Source: Riptortus pedestris (taxonomy: Eukaryota; Arthropoda; Insecta; Hemiptera; Alydidae). From it: a DNA stretch of 64,000 bases. This document shows positions 48,000 through 59,580 of this stretch, in pieces. The stretch is from the NCBI GenBank assembly GCA_019009955.1, contig CM032233.1, positions 92,733,501-92,797,500 on the forward strand. Direction: 5' to 3'. How positions within the stretch are numbered: position 1 is the stretch's first letter; each line of letters opens with the position of its first letter. A program made the position numbers and the translations under genes. The notes below the pieces were generated by a model. That model was not told where the DNA came from, did not search any database, and saw only the letters and a program-made list of their open reading frames with translations.

Positions 48000-48428
48000 T
48001 TAAGATAGAAGAACTGACAAGCCTTCAATCACTATTATAATAAGGCAATATAATATTATATGGATCGTGAAGTGAAATAATAGCTCTCCGAAAGTTAAAA
48101 TGGCACAGTAGGCGAGAGTTAGTTCATGGAGTAATGGTGGGAAAATATCAGCAATTTTGTTGAGTGCGTGAAGCCGGTTTCGTGCTTGCATGCACCCGCC
48201 TTCTGCTGTGGAACATTGGTGATTTTTCATCGGGACTGATTGATGGAAAGCAGGAGGGATATGCCCGGTTGGTTTTAGCCGATAAGGAACCAGTTCTTTC
48301 CCTTGCATTACACCAGCTATAGCACTCATCCCAGACCAACTACCCTCCCCATATTTCACTTTGCACCCTTTCGCACGAGCAGCGCCGTGCCACGGGCATG
48401 CAGCTTCCCCACTCACCCTTATACACAC
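48000..48428 (-). other. Unrecognised 142-codon ORF
   Basis: The longest non-repetitive ORF in the window apart from retroelement shards. The N-terminal part (MCIRVSGEAACPWHGAARA) lies in locally GC-richer DNA (about 48130-48420) and the C-terminal 40 residues are hydrophobic. No domain recognised; overlapping ORFs exist. It may be chance or an old repeat. Confidence 0.22.
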
Positions 48429-48541
48429 TGCAATTTTTTCAGAGTAAAGTTACTTTGGTCTCTGAATTAATGAATATCTAGAGCCAAGAGAATTAAAACT
48501 AGACTTGGAACATGAAGGCGGTCAAAGCGAATCTGAAGAGG

Positions 48542-49486
48542 AAAAAAGTCCGTCACGCGGGGGCTGCATAAACTAAGCACATTTCCCAAGTGAAGTTATA
48601 CAATAGAGAAATTTCATGAGAGTCGAACAGTTACGGAAACGGCCGAACTAGCTTTTGATAGACGCTCACGACCCGAAGTTAGCCGAACTCATTTCGTCCG
48701 TTACAATTAATAAAAATGCAAATATCTCGGTTAATATTCAAGAAAGAGAATAGATGTGTAGAACATTATTTATAGTAAATTTAATTTGCAATATGATTGG
48801 TTGTATACAATGTTTTGATCCAACGTATAGTAACCGAGATATTTCGAATTTCCAATATTCTTCACCGGAAAGAAAAACATTTACTGTATTACATATTTGA
48901 ATATAATATTTTAATTATATTGAAAACCATTTACTTTATCTAGTACTGTAATTAAATTAATAAATCAGAATAATTTTTGTTGGGGGGGGGGGAGGTCACC
49001 AGAAGATATTGGCATGTATCTCGAATAATAAAGGTCTCTTAAAAACAACATTTGGTTTTTAAAATTCGAATATTGTGGTTTATTATATAACAGAGTTGTT
49101 TATATATATTGTTTGTGTAACATGAGTAGAAGTGGGGGTGTGTGAAGGCTGAAAACCGAAAAATGCAAATATCTCGGTTAATCTTCGAGGAAGAGAATAA
49201 ATATATATATAACGATATTTATAGTACATTTTCTTTGCAATAAGAATGATTCTACATAATTTTTCCATCCGACTTATAGTAACAGAGATATTTTGAAAAT
49301 CCACAACCTCTAAACCCCCTCCCCCACCACACCGCCTCCAACAGGGCCAATTACAGTCATTAACGAACATCATCTTCCTTTTAAAAAAAAAAAACAAAAA
49401 AAAAAATAAACCAATTAACATCGAGTTTGGTGACGATCAAACAAAAATTGTGACCGCTAGAGCGCTAACAAACATGAGAGTTAACA

Positions 49487-49571
<85 letters not shown>

Positions 49572-49694
49572 TCGAACGGACCTTATTTTCGTCATCTGCA
49601 GATTAGGATCGATGGACATTTAAAGTAATTGTTCAAAAATGGCGTAATGAGTACGCCATCAATAGCTGATTTCCTTTAAGGAGAATCTGCTAAA
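48542..49694 (-). mobile_element. HINE-like mosaic of short and long subfamilies
   Basis: Opens AGTCCGTCACGCGGGGGCTG, closes CTTTAAGGAGAATCTGCT. The first 330 bp follow the short subfamily (GTCGAACAGTTACGG); after AATTTCCAATATTC near 48860 the text jumps to the long subfamily's AAAGAAAAACATTTACTG box and runs on, so some boxes occur twice. Compound (TA)n(GA)n array at 49490-49568. Confidence 0.82.
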
Positions 49695-49998
49695 ATAAAT
49701 TCTAATACAATGATTAAATTTCTTTCAAAATATCAAGTAGTTGATTGGCTCCAACAGAACTTGAGTTAGTTCGTAGTGTTTTCTAATAGATGGTGCTAGT
49801 AATGGGGTTTTCCAATTGATGGCATGACTCCTCTTCCCCTTTGTCCTTCTGTCATTGGGATTTGTACTTAGATTATGTCATTCGGTTGATGAGTAAATAA
49901 CTAATAGTTATATTTAGCCAATCAGATATACCCGTATTTGACCGATTCTTCCTACCGGATAATGTTCTTGCGAGTTTTCCTTCGTTACTTTGACATGA

Positions 49999-50130
49999 AG
50001 AAAGTTTGCTCTAACTGAGCAAACTTGTCGGAAGTGGTTTGCTCGGTTTATAAGTGGTTATTTTGAGCTGATAGACAACGAACGGCCTGGGCAGCCAAAA
50101 TTATTTGAAGATGAAGAATATGTTTTTTAA
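49999..50130 (+). pseudogene. mariner transposase HTH remnant
   Basis: The 43-codon frame reads RKFALTEQTCRKWFARF then ISGYFELIDNERPGQPKLF to a TAA at 50128. The order (KWFxRFxSGxFxLxDxxRxGxP) is that of the second helix-turn-helix region of mariner-family transposases. Upstream FRYFDMKK-like text occurs in another frame. No terminal repeats or catalytic domain were found nearby. Confidence 0.62.
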
Positions 50131-50279
50131 AATCACTTTTGTAAAATGAAACATCAATTTTCTAAAAACAATCGCTACGATTTCAATCGAACTCCCAATG
50201 TTTCAGTGGATGCTTATTAATTATAACTGTTTGATGAGTTGTAGCAATTCAACTAATAGGAAACTAAGTACGGTGATTA

Positions 50280-50819
50280 TTCATATATTGCCTCCGGCAC
50301 AACCCCTTCTCCTGGTCGTCCCTAAAAATTTTTATATCACTTATAATCATGGAAGACTTAATGCTGATGCATATGCCGACTTTTGTTAAGATAGGGTCAA
50401 TTGCTAGTTCCCAAATTGTTGACTCCAGCTTTAGATTTTAGTGTATATCTCGGTTAACCTTTGTTATACGGCAAAAGTATATACAACTAAAGTTAATTTA
50501 AATAACACAATAGAAAACTTTTGTTATGTGCATATTTGCCGAAAAACCAGTAGGAAACGAAATACCGCTATTTCTAATTTCAGGCCTATCTTATACCCCC
50601 TATTCTTCTTTGACTCAGAGAATATTAGTTTTGCCTATAGTCTATGTTGGGTTAATTGTAATATACGTACCATGTTTCATAAAATTGAATTCAGCTGTTT
50701 AAGCGTGAAAAGGTAACAAACACACAACGCCACAAATCGAAGATATCGTATCTATGGAATGCGAAACGAAAATTGATAATGAAATTTCGAGAAAAAATCA
50801 ATGTACATACAGAGGTTAC

Positions 50820-50889
<70 letters not shown>
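50280..50889 (-). mobile_element. Helitron, minus, 3' truncated
   Basis: Minus-order internal text from CCTTCTCCTGGTCGTCCC through AACTTTTGTTATGTGCATA to ACAGAGGTTACAATTATAT, with the 5' end in a TA array (50823-50889) of about 33 units. The hairpin/CTAG end is absent. Confidence 0.78.
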
Positions 50890-50892
<3 letters not shown>

Positions 50893-51212
50893 GCCCCCCC
50901 GTTAAAATCGCCAATTGCATAAAAAATAAAAGGCTAAGACTAGGTGTGCCATTATTGTTACCCCTAATGAATCTTTTAAGTCCATATTCAACCTCTTATC
51001 CTTTTCCAGTACTTCTCCAGTGACCATAACTTTGGAATTTCCAATAGAATGCCCTACATTTAATGATGGATTCTTGTAGAAAATCAAATTTGAAAACGAA
51101 TTTATATCTATGAATGTTTTGATTTGACTCATTCTTTAGCCGTAAAATGCAAAAAAAATTATTTCAGAAACGGCTTTTTATTGTATTGTTGTTACGGGGG
51201 GAACTTGGGATA
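50890..51212. other. No recognisable feature
   Basis: No gene or repeat recognised; a short C-run follows the TA array. Confidence 0.4.
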
Positions 51213-51292
51213 CCCTGTATATCGATTTTGGTAACTATCAACCAAAAATTGTGGACGGTAGAGCGTTAATAGACATACATCTATGTATGTAT
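51213..51292 (-). mobile_element. HINE-like scrap
   Basis: About 80 bp of the box ATCGATTTTGGTAACTATCAA...GGTAGAGCGTTAATAGAC next to a TATGTATGTATAT array remnant. Confidence 0.55.
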
Positions 51293-51442
51293 ATCAAAAC
51301 ATTTGGTTCAGTCGTTTATGCGTGAAAAGGTAACAAACAGACTCCAAAGCCACAAATTGCAGATATCTTGTCTGTAGCATATGAAACGAAAAAGTACCGT
51401 GAAATTTCGAGAAAAAAAAATCAATGTACAGATAGACGTTAC

Positions 51443-51449
<7 letters not shown>
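51293..51449 (-). mobile_element. Helitron 5'-end fragment, minus
   Basis: Text from GGTTCAGTCGTTTATGCGTG to ACGTTACAATTATATAT: the first 155 bp of the Helitron in minus orientation. It is followed through one TA array by a complete minus Helitron, a head-to-tail arrangement. Confidence 0.75.
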
Positions 51450-51485
<36 letters not shown>

Positions 51486-51486
<1 letters not shown>

Positions 51487-52586
51487 TAGCTCAGATACCA
51501 GGCTTCGCCCGGGAATTCATTTGAGGCTGAATGGTGATGGTATTTTTTAGCAGGCTATACATTGCACAATATTTTGACATTTACCCGTCCCAGTGTTTAG
51601 GATTGATACCCGTCGTTGCCGGTGATTTCCTAATAATAGAATTATTTGTTCGATAATTCTTCAGAGTCTTCCATATATTTATATTTCCCGTCTCTTATAC
51701 ATGTAAATATGGTGAATTTTTATTTCAGGCCTCCCTTATAACCCCCCTCTCGTTCGAACCGAAAAATTTCAATATAACTTATAATCATGGAAGAATTATT
51801 GCTAATTGACATACCGAGTTTTGTTAAGTTCGGTTTAGCCGTTAGTGCCCGCTAAAGTTTTAACGTATAACTCATTTATACTTAGGTATACGACAAAAGT
51901 GTATATAACAAAAGTTACTCCAAATAACAAAATAAACAACTTTTGTCATGTTTATATTTGCGGAAAAACCAATAGGAAACGAAATATCGCTATTTTTAAT
52001 TTCAGGCTTCCCTTATAACCCCCACTCCTGCCCGTCCATAGAAATGTTGGTATGGCTTATTATATTGAAGGTCTCACTGCTAATACACATACCGAGTTTC
52101 ATTTAGTTAGGTGGAGTCTTTTTTGGCAAATAATATTGTTGACTCCCGCTATAATTTTTAGCGTATAACGCATTTAAACTTCGGTATACGACAAAAGTGT
52201 ATATAACAAAAGTTACTTTAAATAACAAAATAAACAACTTTTGTTATGTGCATATTTGCCGAAAAACCAATAGAAAACGAAATATCGCTATTTTTAATTT
52301 CAGGCTTCCCTTATAACCCCCACTCCTATTCGTCTCAAAGAAAATTAATATAGCCTAAAGTCTAAGTTGGGTTAGTAGTAATATACATACCAAGTTTCAT
52401 AAAATTCGGTTCAGTCGTTTATGCGTGAAAAGGTAACAAACAAACAAACAAACATACACGAAAGAAACGAAATGCAGATATGGTGTCTGTGACATGTGAA
52501 ACGAAAAGTTATCGTGAAATTTCTCGAAAAAAATCAATGTACAGACAGAGGTTACAATTTTATATATATATATATATATATATAGA
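51486..52586 (-). mobile_element. Non-autonomous Helitron, full length, minus
   Basis: The right terminus is at 51486-51489 (CTAG preceded by A, i.e. CTAG^T on the minus strand), with hairpin CCGGG/CCAGG-type arms in GATACCAGGCTTCGCCCGGG. The left terminus TC corresponds to GA at 52585-52586 in a TA array. It is 1101 bp, exactly the length of the copy at 1905-3005. Three internal tandem repeats. Confidence 0.88.
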
Positions 52587-53599
52587 TATATATATATACA
52601 GACACACACACACATACGATGCATGTTATTGGGTTTGTCTTAGCTTAAAACTGGTATTAATTCCCTTGTCGAATATACTGATTCCTTGATCTACCGATTT
52701 CTGAAACATTATAACGGCAAAAATCTTGGTTTAAAATAATATAAAACTCTGATTATGAAGAAAATACTTAGAGCTTTGAGACAAAAAAAATCTAATTGAA
52801 TGGGCTCTAACATAAAATATTCCCCATTGAACAATAAAGAGGGAGGTGGATTGTAGGTCGGTCAGCAGGTGTACTCCGACAACCGTAACCATTCCAACCC
52901 ACCGCCTCACTTCTATTAATTTGTTTTCCACTCTAATAATTTAAAACAGAGGTTTTAATTATCTTTTCCAGTATAAGAATGGCTAGGGCTCCCATAATTA
53001 TTTTTCTTTTTAACGTATGAAATATATATAATATAGAGAAAACTGCACGCTAAGGGTTTCGTGACCAATTTTATTCATTTAAAGCGAAATTCTTCGGGAT
53101 ATAAGGGAAATACCATTTCTATGACCAAGAAGTAACTACTCAGGAACAGTGGTAGATGGAGGAATTTTATATTTGATAGCGCTAATATTTAACAAATGCT
53201 ATTAATTTGAATAAAAGAACTTGATTTATCGTTGCTTTTGTACGTTCTAGAACACCTAGATTTATGATTATCAAGGTATTCAGGTATTGGCCGTGTCATG
53301 TTAATATGTACAAACGTTTCGCTAGTCATGGTACTATCTTCTTGAGGGTTTGTGAACGGAAAACGAGTGTCTCCTCTTCTATCCAATGTATTTATACTCG
53401 TCTAGTCCGGTTCCGGCGATGAAGTCAGAGTACACACGAGTCAGGGGTGTCGCGCCTGATCTGTGAGATCGCTGATAGCTTTCATATTCTATTGCCAGAC
53501 ACCCTTTGCGAAGGGACTGGTGCCGTGCTTCCTATCTTCCAAGAGGGGGTGCCAGGGGGCATAGCCAGACTAGTAAAGACCTTCAAGCATTTTATATAG
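52587..53599. other. No recognisable feature
   Basis: About 1 kb with no gene. GTGTCGCGCCTGATC near 53448 resembles the right terminus of the following piggyBac-like element (AGTCGCGCCCAGC) and might mark its degraded left part, but no TTAA is adjacent. Confidence 0.4.
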
Positions 53600-54412
53600 A
53601 GTTGTCAGATTACGATCAATCTCCTAGATACAGCGCGACCTCTCTTGTAACTATTTGTGTTTATTTTATAATTATTTTCCTTCTTTGTAAATCGATCTAA
53701 AACAATGCATTAAAACATTAATTAAGTTAATTAAATACTAAATTAACTAAGTAAATTAAAATATTTTATAGCAATAATAATGATAGTAAATTTATTTTGT
53801 TAAACAGGAGGGAGAAGATCTGTGAGATACAGCGCGACCTCTTTTGTTTTAAATTAATACAAAATTAATTTATACTTGCGATTTTAAATTTTAAATTTTA
53901 TTTGATGCAGAACAAAAATGTCTTCCACAAGCATTTTTTATGATGTTACAAATGATGAAGATGTGAAGAAAATACATGAAGATGTGAAGAAGACACGGAT
54001 GAAGAAAGTGGTGGTGTACATCACATTCCTCCTGCTGTAGAATATGAAGTAGGAGATGAAGAAGATCTGGATACAGGTGAAGAAGAAAAAAATTGAAGAA
54101 AGACAAGGTAATTCGGAAATATAAACTCAGAAGAATGAAAAGTAATGAATCTACAAAGAAAAAAGCCTGCTCTGTCAATAAAGAAGACTGATTGTGTATA
54201 TATGTATATTATACTTGTTTCCTATCATTTCTATTACTTTAATTAATGTTTTTGCCATAAAATAAATTTATTCGTAAGTAACAGTATTTTACTTTAATTT
54301 CCTTCAAATGTTGCAGTCTAAGGTTATACTATTACTGGGATTGAAATGCGATCTGACAGAAACAGCGCGACTACTTTTGTAGCAAAGCTGGGCGCGACTA
54401 CTGGAGTGTTAA
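53600..54412 (+). mobile_element. piggyBac-like element, right half (left end uncertain)
   Basis: Right end: CACTCCAGTAGTCGCGCC (reverse complement) immediately inside TTAA at 54409-54412. The word ACAGCGCGACCTCT-TTTGT recurs at about 53628, 53829 and, as a variant, 54361, a subterminal repeat set like those of the three complete TTAA elements. It encloses an acidic transposase N-terminus remnant. The left TTAA and inverted repeat are not identified, so the start is approximate. Confidence 0.55.
53918..54191 (+). pseudogene. piggyBac-like transposase remnant, frameshifted
   Basis: ATG at 53918 gives MSSTSIFYDVTNDEDVKK. A shift leads into the acidic EEDTDEESGGVHH ... VGDEEDLDTGEEE frame. A second shift gives a basic tail (KVIRKYKLRRMK) ending at TGA 54189-54191. 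Acidic N-terminus joined to a basic C-terminus without catalytic core parallels the deletion derivative at 6595-6918. Family assigned mainly from the TTAA context. Confidence 0.45.
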
Positions 54413-54604
54413 ATAAAGCTGAAGAAGCTAGGAGGATGTCTAGAAGAACGTCTACATTATCTCAGAACTAGGCATAGGTACATGAGCAAGCAGTAGTTTT
54501 TCCTTTCCTCTACACTCTATTTCCGCCATTATTTCAGTAATAGTTATTTTAATATTCCTCATTTTATTTTTTACAGATTGTTAAAACAAAATCTTGTTAT
54601 TCAA

Positions 54605-55544
54605 GCTGTACTCATGATTCTATTTTCGAAAAATGTCTTCAAATGCCCAGCGATCTAACTCAGGCGATGACACAAATGACGTTCAGAACTGTACATATAT
54701 TTTTATCTGTTCACGCTGTAGCGGTCGCAAGTTTTGTTTGTTCTTTACCAAACTTGATATTTTTTGCATAGACGTTTTATGCAAAAATAAAAATCAAGTT
54801 CGTTTATTGTTAAAATCGGACCAGCGGGATGGGGTTTTCGAAAATTCAAAATATCTCCGTTATTATAAGTCAGTTCAAATATTGTATAGGAACAATCATA
54901 TTGAAAATTTAATGATCGGTAAATATTGTTTCACTGTCTTTATTATTTACCGAGATATTTACATTTTTTGTTTACCAGCTTCCAACAAACCCCACTCCTA
55001 CTCATGTCACATTAACAACAAGCTGTTATATTATGAACCACTTTATTTGAAGCTTACATACGAAATAATGACTTCTCTGAACTTTTACTTTGTTAGATAC
55101 GTGGAAATACGTTATGTAATCACGTCATGAATTAAGATTTTCAGGTCTTGATCCGAACTTGTTTATTTGATCTGGACCATAATCAATATTTAACTGTTTT
55201 ATTCAAATCTCATATTCATATTCATTAATGGCTGAAACCCGAATAGGACCCGGGGGAGGGGGGTCGTAATTTCATAATATCGCCTTTTTATAAGTTGGGT
55301 CGAAAAATGTACTAGAACCAATCTTGTTAAAATGTTAATTCTATACAATTGTGGCTCTACAGAATTATTCGTAACTTATATCTTAAGAGAGTTATTCAAA
55401 TTTTCTTGTTTTCAGAAAAAAAAACATTTCTACTCATTTTTCTTAAAAATAAAAATTATATGGTGAGAAGAGATTAGTTGTGTTTTAGACCAGCACGTGG
55501 GAGATCTACTAAGTTTACGCAGCCCCTGCGTAACGGACGTTTTT
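54605..55544 (+). mobile_element. HINE-like element, long form
   Basis: Starts in AAGCTGTACTCATGATTC (terminal palindrome eroded) and contains both internal blocks of the long subfamily (GTTAAAATCGGACCAGCGGG and, 400 bp later, GGCTGAAACCCGAATAGGACC). It ends ACGTGGGAGATCTACTAAG, hairpin ACGCAGCCCCTGCGT, AACGGACGTTTTT. It shows that the long form arose by duplicating an internal block. Confidence 0.83.
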
Positions 55545-56779
55545 GCTTATTTGGTCTTATATTCGACTGAGATGAAGCTATCACAGAATAAAATAATTTC
55601 ACGGGCCACTAATGTACATAATAGCATAAACAAAGATTCAGCAAGAGAATAAAGAACTAATTTATTCGTTGTAATTTTCAGTTCAATAACTGCGTAATAC
55701 TGAAAAACAAACAACTAAAAATGAAATCATGAAGTACCTTCCAGACAATAGTGAGTAAAACACACAGAAACTGACTTATATTTTCTGAATTTCACTTACC
55801 AATTTATTTATGATTCATTTCCAGTGAATAGACATTATAGCAAAGTCTTTCTTTTTCGTTCGAATTCTTTCTTGAAATTTTAACTAAAACTCCACGCTCC
55901 TGAGGTAGAAATAAAACTAATATTTTCCAGAAAAGAATTACTTAGGAATGAAATAAAAATGTAAGGCTTTTCATTCCATAACAGCGTACATTACCTAGAA
56001 GAACACAATCTTGGTAAGTAAATTCCTAGACGGGTTTCTTTTAAAAAAGAATTCACTTTAGTTTACATTTCTCCAACCTTCAGTGCAATTTATAAACCAA
56101 ATATAAGTTAAAAGTCAAATAATATGGAAGGTTACAATATTTGATTATAGAAATTTCAGGAGTCATGATTCATTTTGATTACATTTACTGGCGATAGATT
56201 TTAACATACGTGTAATGAATGATCATGAAATTTCTTAGTAAGGAATAAATTCACACTGCTGCTCCGACAATATATTTACAGACAGCACTTGCAAATACAA
56301 ATAAATATTACTTAGGAAAATATTCTACCAATTAATATGACCTTGAAAATTAACTAATAGAATTTAAATATTTTAATTTCAACAAACTAAATTGATATTA
56401 ACAAAACATTAATTGTCGACAAAAGCGAATTTCCAAAATATCTTGAGGAGGAAATGAATATTGATTACCTTTTAGAAAGGCTAATTCCAGTTTTCTTGTT
56501 TTTCTCATCAAGGGGGAATATGATAAACATTTATCTTAGAACATACCATGCGACCTTCTATAATATGAGTATAACACTTCTGTCTTTAGAATGATGGACA
56601 GTAGATACAGCTATTTAGTAAATAAGGCTTTCTATATCTCAAAATGTTGTTGGGCGGCAGGCGCTGTGAAAAGCTTATGCCTTTAACTTCAAAGCTCCTT
56701 TGCTGTTTACTTTACAGCTGAGGAGGAACTGCAACCAGAGTAAATTGTTCTGAAGAAAAATTGACGTATTCATTTTTGG
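55545..56779. other. No recognisable feature
   Basis: About 1.2 kb without ORFs above 60 codons or recognisable repeats. Confidence 0.5.
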
Positions 56780-56859
56780 GGAAACCCGATGTCAATCGAT
56801 ACTATCTAATGGATAACGAAAATGAGGTCCCTTCACAATATACATACTTACATACATGG

Positions 56860-56908
<49 letters not shown>

Positions 56909-57248
56909 CTGATAGGGACCAGTTTAGCGGTCATAATTTTTGTTTGATCGTCACCAAACTCGATGTATATGTGTTTCGTGCAAAACAAAAGATCAACTTC
57001 GTCAACGGCTGAAATTGGACCACTGGGTAGGGGGTTGAAAGAGGGGGTTTTCGAAATAACTCTGTTTTTATAAGTCGGATTCAAATATTGTAGACAATCC
57101 ATCTTATTGCAAATTGCATTTCCTACAAATATAGTCGTATAGATTTTTTCTCTCTATCTTCTATATTAACCGAGATATTTGGAGTTTATCGAATTCAGCC
57201 TTCAGTAAACCCCACTCCTACTCATGTCACATAATCTATACTCAGTTA

Positions 57249-57800
57249 TACGGGATGATTACTGGGAATCACCGCATGTTCTTGACTTGCGTAGTATACA
57301 AGGAATGTCGTTCGGCGACGGCCAGAAGTTGTTGCGCTGTGGAGGGGGGAGTGTGCAGTTTCAGTTGTAGCCGAGATGTGGAACCTTGAGCATCGTACGT
57401 TTGTCATGCGACTGTTTTGCGCAAATGGTGAATCAGTCACTCAGACTCAGCGAGATTTTCGTGTACATCTTTCTGTGGGGATTTTTGAAATCTGTAGTTT
57501 ACATAGAAATACCACAAACAATACAGAAACTTAATGAAGCTATTCGCCAGGAAATCAACGCCAGTCCTTGAGATATGTTAGCAAAATCCGTAGTAAGTTT
57601 TAAAGAACGCCTTCAACACTGTATCCAAACAGAAGGCGGCCACCTTTGAGATTTAATTTTTAAACGCTAAATTGTAAGTAATTTTATTCTGAAATTGCAT
57701 ATTGAGTACACTGTCTTTCCACTCATAAATACATTTTTGCTCTGAATTGCCTGAGTACTCGTTATTTGAAAAACATGCGTTTCTCGGTAATCACCCTGCA
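57249..57800 (+). mobile_element. Tc1/IS630-type transposon deletion derivative (552 bp)
   Basis: Inverted ends TACGGGATGATTACTGGGAA and (reverse complement) TGCAGGGTGATTACCGAGAA extend about 26 bp to GCATG, with TA duplicated on each side (57247-57248, 57801-57802). It is inserted in a HINE-like element. It encodes N- and C-terminal transposase pieces joined after an internal deletion. Confidence 0.86.
57376..57660 (+). pseudogene. Tc1/IS630-type transposase, internally deleted
   Basis: From ATG at 57376: MWNLEHRTFVMRLFCANGE then SVTQTQRDFRVHL, a typical N-terminal HTH start for this group. After the deletion, another frame carries FLKSVVYIEIPQTIQKL, EAIRQEI and later FKERLQHCIQTEGGHL, the usual C-terminus. 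Stops follow NASP and GGHL. The catalytic DDE core is absent. Confidence 0.72.
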
Positions 57801-58044
57801 TAATGAATCACTTATTTGAACATGAAGTACCAAATATTGTTCCCAACAGATATTTACATGATGACTTCCTTGGAAATAGGTTGTGTAATGACCTCATCAA
57901 TTAAGATTTGCTTATTTCATCTATAGTATACTCAGTATAGAACTGTTTAAACGTTCATATTAGTTAATGGACGAACTCGGAACTGGGATAGTGGGAGAGG
58001 GGGTGTCCAGAATTTCAAATTTATTATTTATTATGAGTCAGATC

Positions 58045-58687
58045 GAAATAATAGGAATAGATGGAAATGAAAAAGCAGATTTAGCAGCCAGGGAAGTCCA
58101 CAAACTCGACTCCATCACCCCAACAACAATTAGTTGTTGGGGTGATGGACATCTGCAGAACTCTATCAACCATTTAAAGAAAAAAATGATAAAAACTGGC
58201 AACACATGTGGAACGAAACCCAAAAAAATAAACTAAAAACTATTAAAACCACCATCCGTCCATGGAAATATTCGACAAGAGACAACAGAGGAGATGATGT
58301 TGTATTAGGAAGACTCCGAATAGGGCACACAAGATTTACGCATGGATATCTTATTATAAAAGATCAACCCCCGAGAAGTGTATCACAGACTTTACTATCT
58401 TCCACATATTAGTAGAATGTCGTAAGTATACAGATATTAGAAACAAATGCAATATTTCCAATGATATAGAAGTGGCCCTTGGAGATGACCTGAAAGAACT
58501 AGATAAATTGTTTAATTTTGTAAAAAATACGAATTTATACAAAGAAATTTAAAGTGCAAGTTTTGTGTATCCTCGTTTATAATGTTAACATGGCAATATG
58601 GGTGAGGACACCAAAACGTGAGTTATAGATATTACAGGGCGATGATAACCTGTTAGTTGTTTGTCCTAAAACCCTACGAAACAACAA
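58045..58687 (+). mobile_element. 5'-truncated Jockey-like LINE end
   Basis: Starts inside the RNase H region and ends in ACCCTACGAAACAACAA. The flanking words CAGATCGAAA (about 58040) and AAGATCGAAA (about 58688) look like a target-site duplication of GATCGAAA. It lies in a HINE-like element. The 3' end is ACAA-rich rather than a poly(A) tail, and the protein differs from the family at 29591, 39906 and 46707. Confidence 0.7.
58049..58552 (+). pseudogene. RNase H end and C-terminus of Jockey-like ORF2, frameshifted
   Basis: GIDGNEKADLAAREVHKLDS is the last conserved box of LINE RNase H. Then come the linker helix region, WKYSTRDNRGDDVVLGRLRI-GHTRFTHGYL, and after a shift DFTIFHILVECRKY and LGDDLKELDKLFNFVKN to TAA near 58552. 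Box order is right for Jockey-group ORF2. At least two frameshifts. Confidence 0.72.
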
Positions 58688-58937
58688 GATCGAAAGATTG
58701 TATAGAACCAATCTTGTTAAAGTATTGATGCTCTACAATTGTCGTTCAATGCTTTTTTTCGTAACTCAAATATTAAGCGAGTTATTCGTGCATTGTTTTT
58801 TTCACCCTAAAGTAACTGCCCCCCCCCCTCACCCCATCTATTATATTCATCGATAGAAATAGAGAATATGCGGTGAGATGAAATCAAAGGGCTGGGAAAT
58901 CCGCTTAGTTTACGCAGCCTCTGCGTGGCGGACTTTT

Positions 58938-59580
58938 GAAACAGTGTGTGGGGTATGTGAGCTGCGATTATATTACGACTGTTGGCATTGTGTTCGTTAC
59001 TCACATCAAACATTAGGATCAGAGCTGATAAACAAATGTCGTTCACGCATCAACAGTTAAAGGGAGAATTACATTAGAGCTTGAACATAGATAAGATAAC
59101 GTTAATTATCGCTGGTTTAAATAACAGATATGGAATCTGTTCTGTGTGGCGGGTTGTGTGTCCGATGGGAGGCATGCAAGTTGACTGGCTGGCTTCCGTG
59201 AGGCACGATCCCCAGAGCTAGGCAGGTCCAGCCCTCGGCCTAAATATTAAACAGAGCCACTTCGACACTGATAATGGGGACTAGTTGGAATTATGAGCTC
59301 TCGTGCTGGCGAAACCTTCCTCCTAAATCAATGGTTCTAGGTTGAGCCGCTACACCTAGATATCCCAAGCCCATCCGCTATCTCGATCGAATATACCCCC
59401 CCCCCCCGGTATTTGAGTAGCGAGGAACCTTTAGATGGCGGATATACAGGTCAACATCTTAAAATATCCCCGATTATTCTTACTATCTCTATAGCCACGA
59501 ATGGGAGAGAGAAGTACATCGACTCTCGAATTCACATTATTTAGGACTAGCGACATCTTGCATTTGCATTTCTAGATCTA
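58938..59580. other. No gene; long C-run
   Basis: Moderately GC-richer DNA; a C-run of about 11 at 59397-59407. No gene or recognised repeat. Confidence 0.45.

Larger units (their letters stand above)
56780..58937 (+). mobile_element. HINE-like long element hosting a Tc1-like element and a LINE end
   Basis: Begins at ACCCGATGTCAATCGATAC; compound (TG)n(TA)n array at 56859-56909; right end GGGAAATCCGCTTAG, hairpin ACGCAGCCTCTGCGT, GGCGGACTTTT at 58937. Removing 57249-57800 and about 58045-58687 restores contiguous family text of about 0.96 kb. Confidence 0.82.

Noticed and set aside
48000..48428. 142-codon ORF as a secreted or membrane protein gene
   Set aside because: The hydrophobic part is C-terminal and AT-driven, other frames are also open, and there is no recognisable domain.
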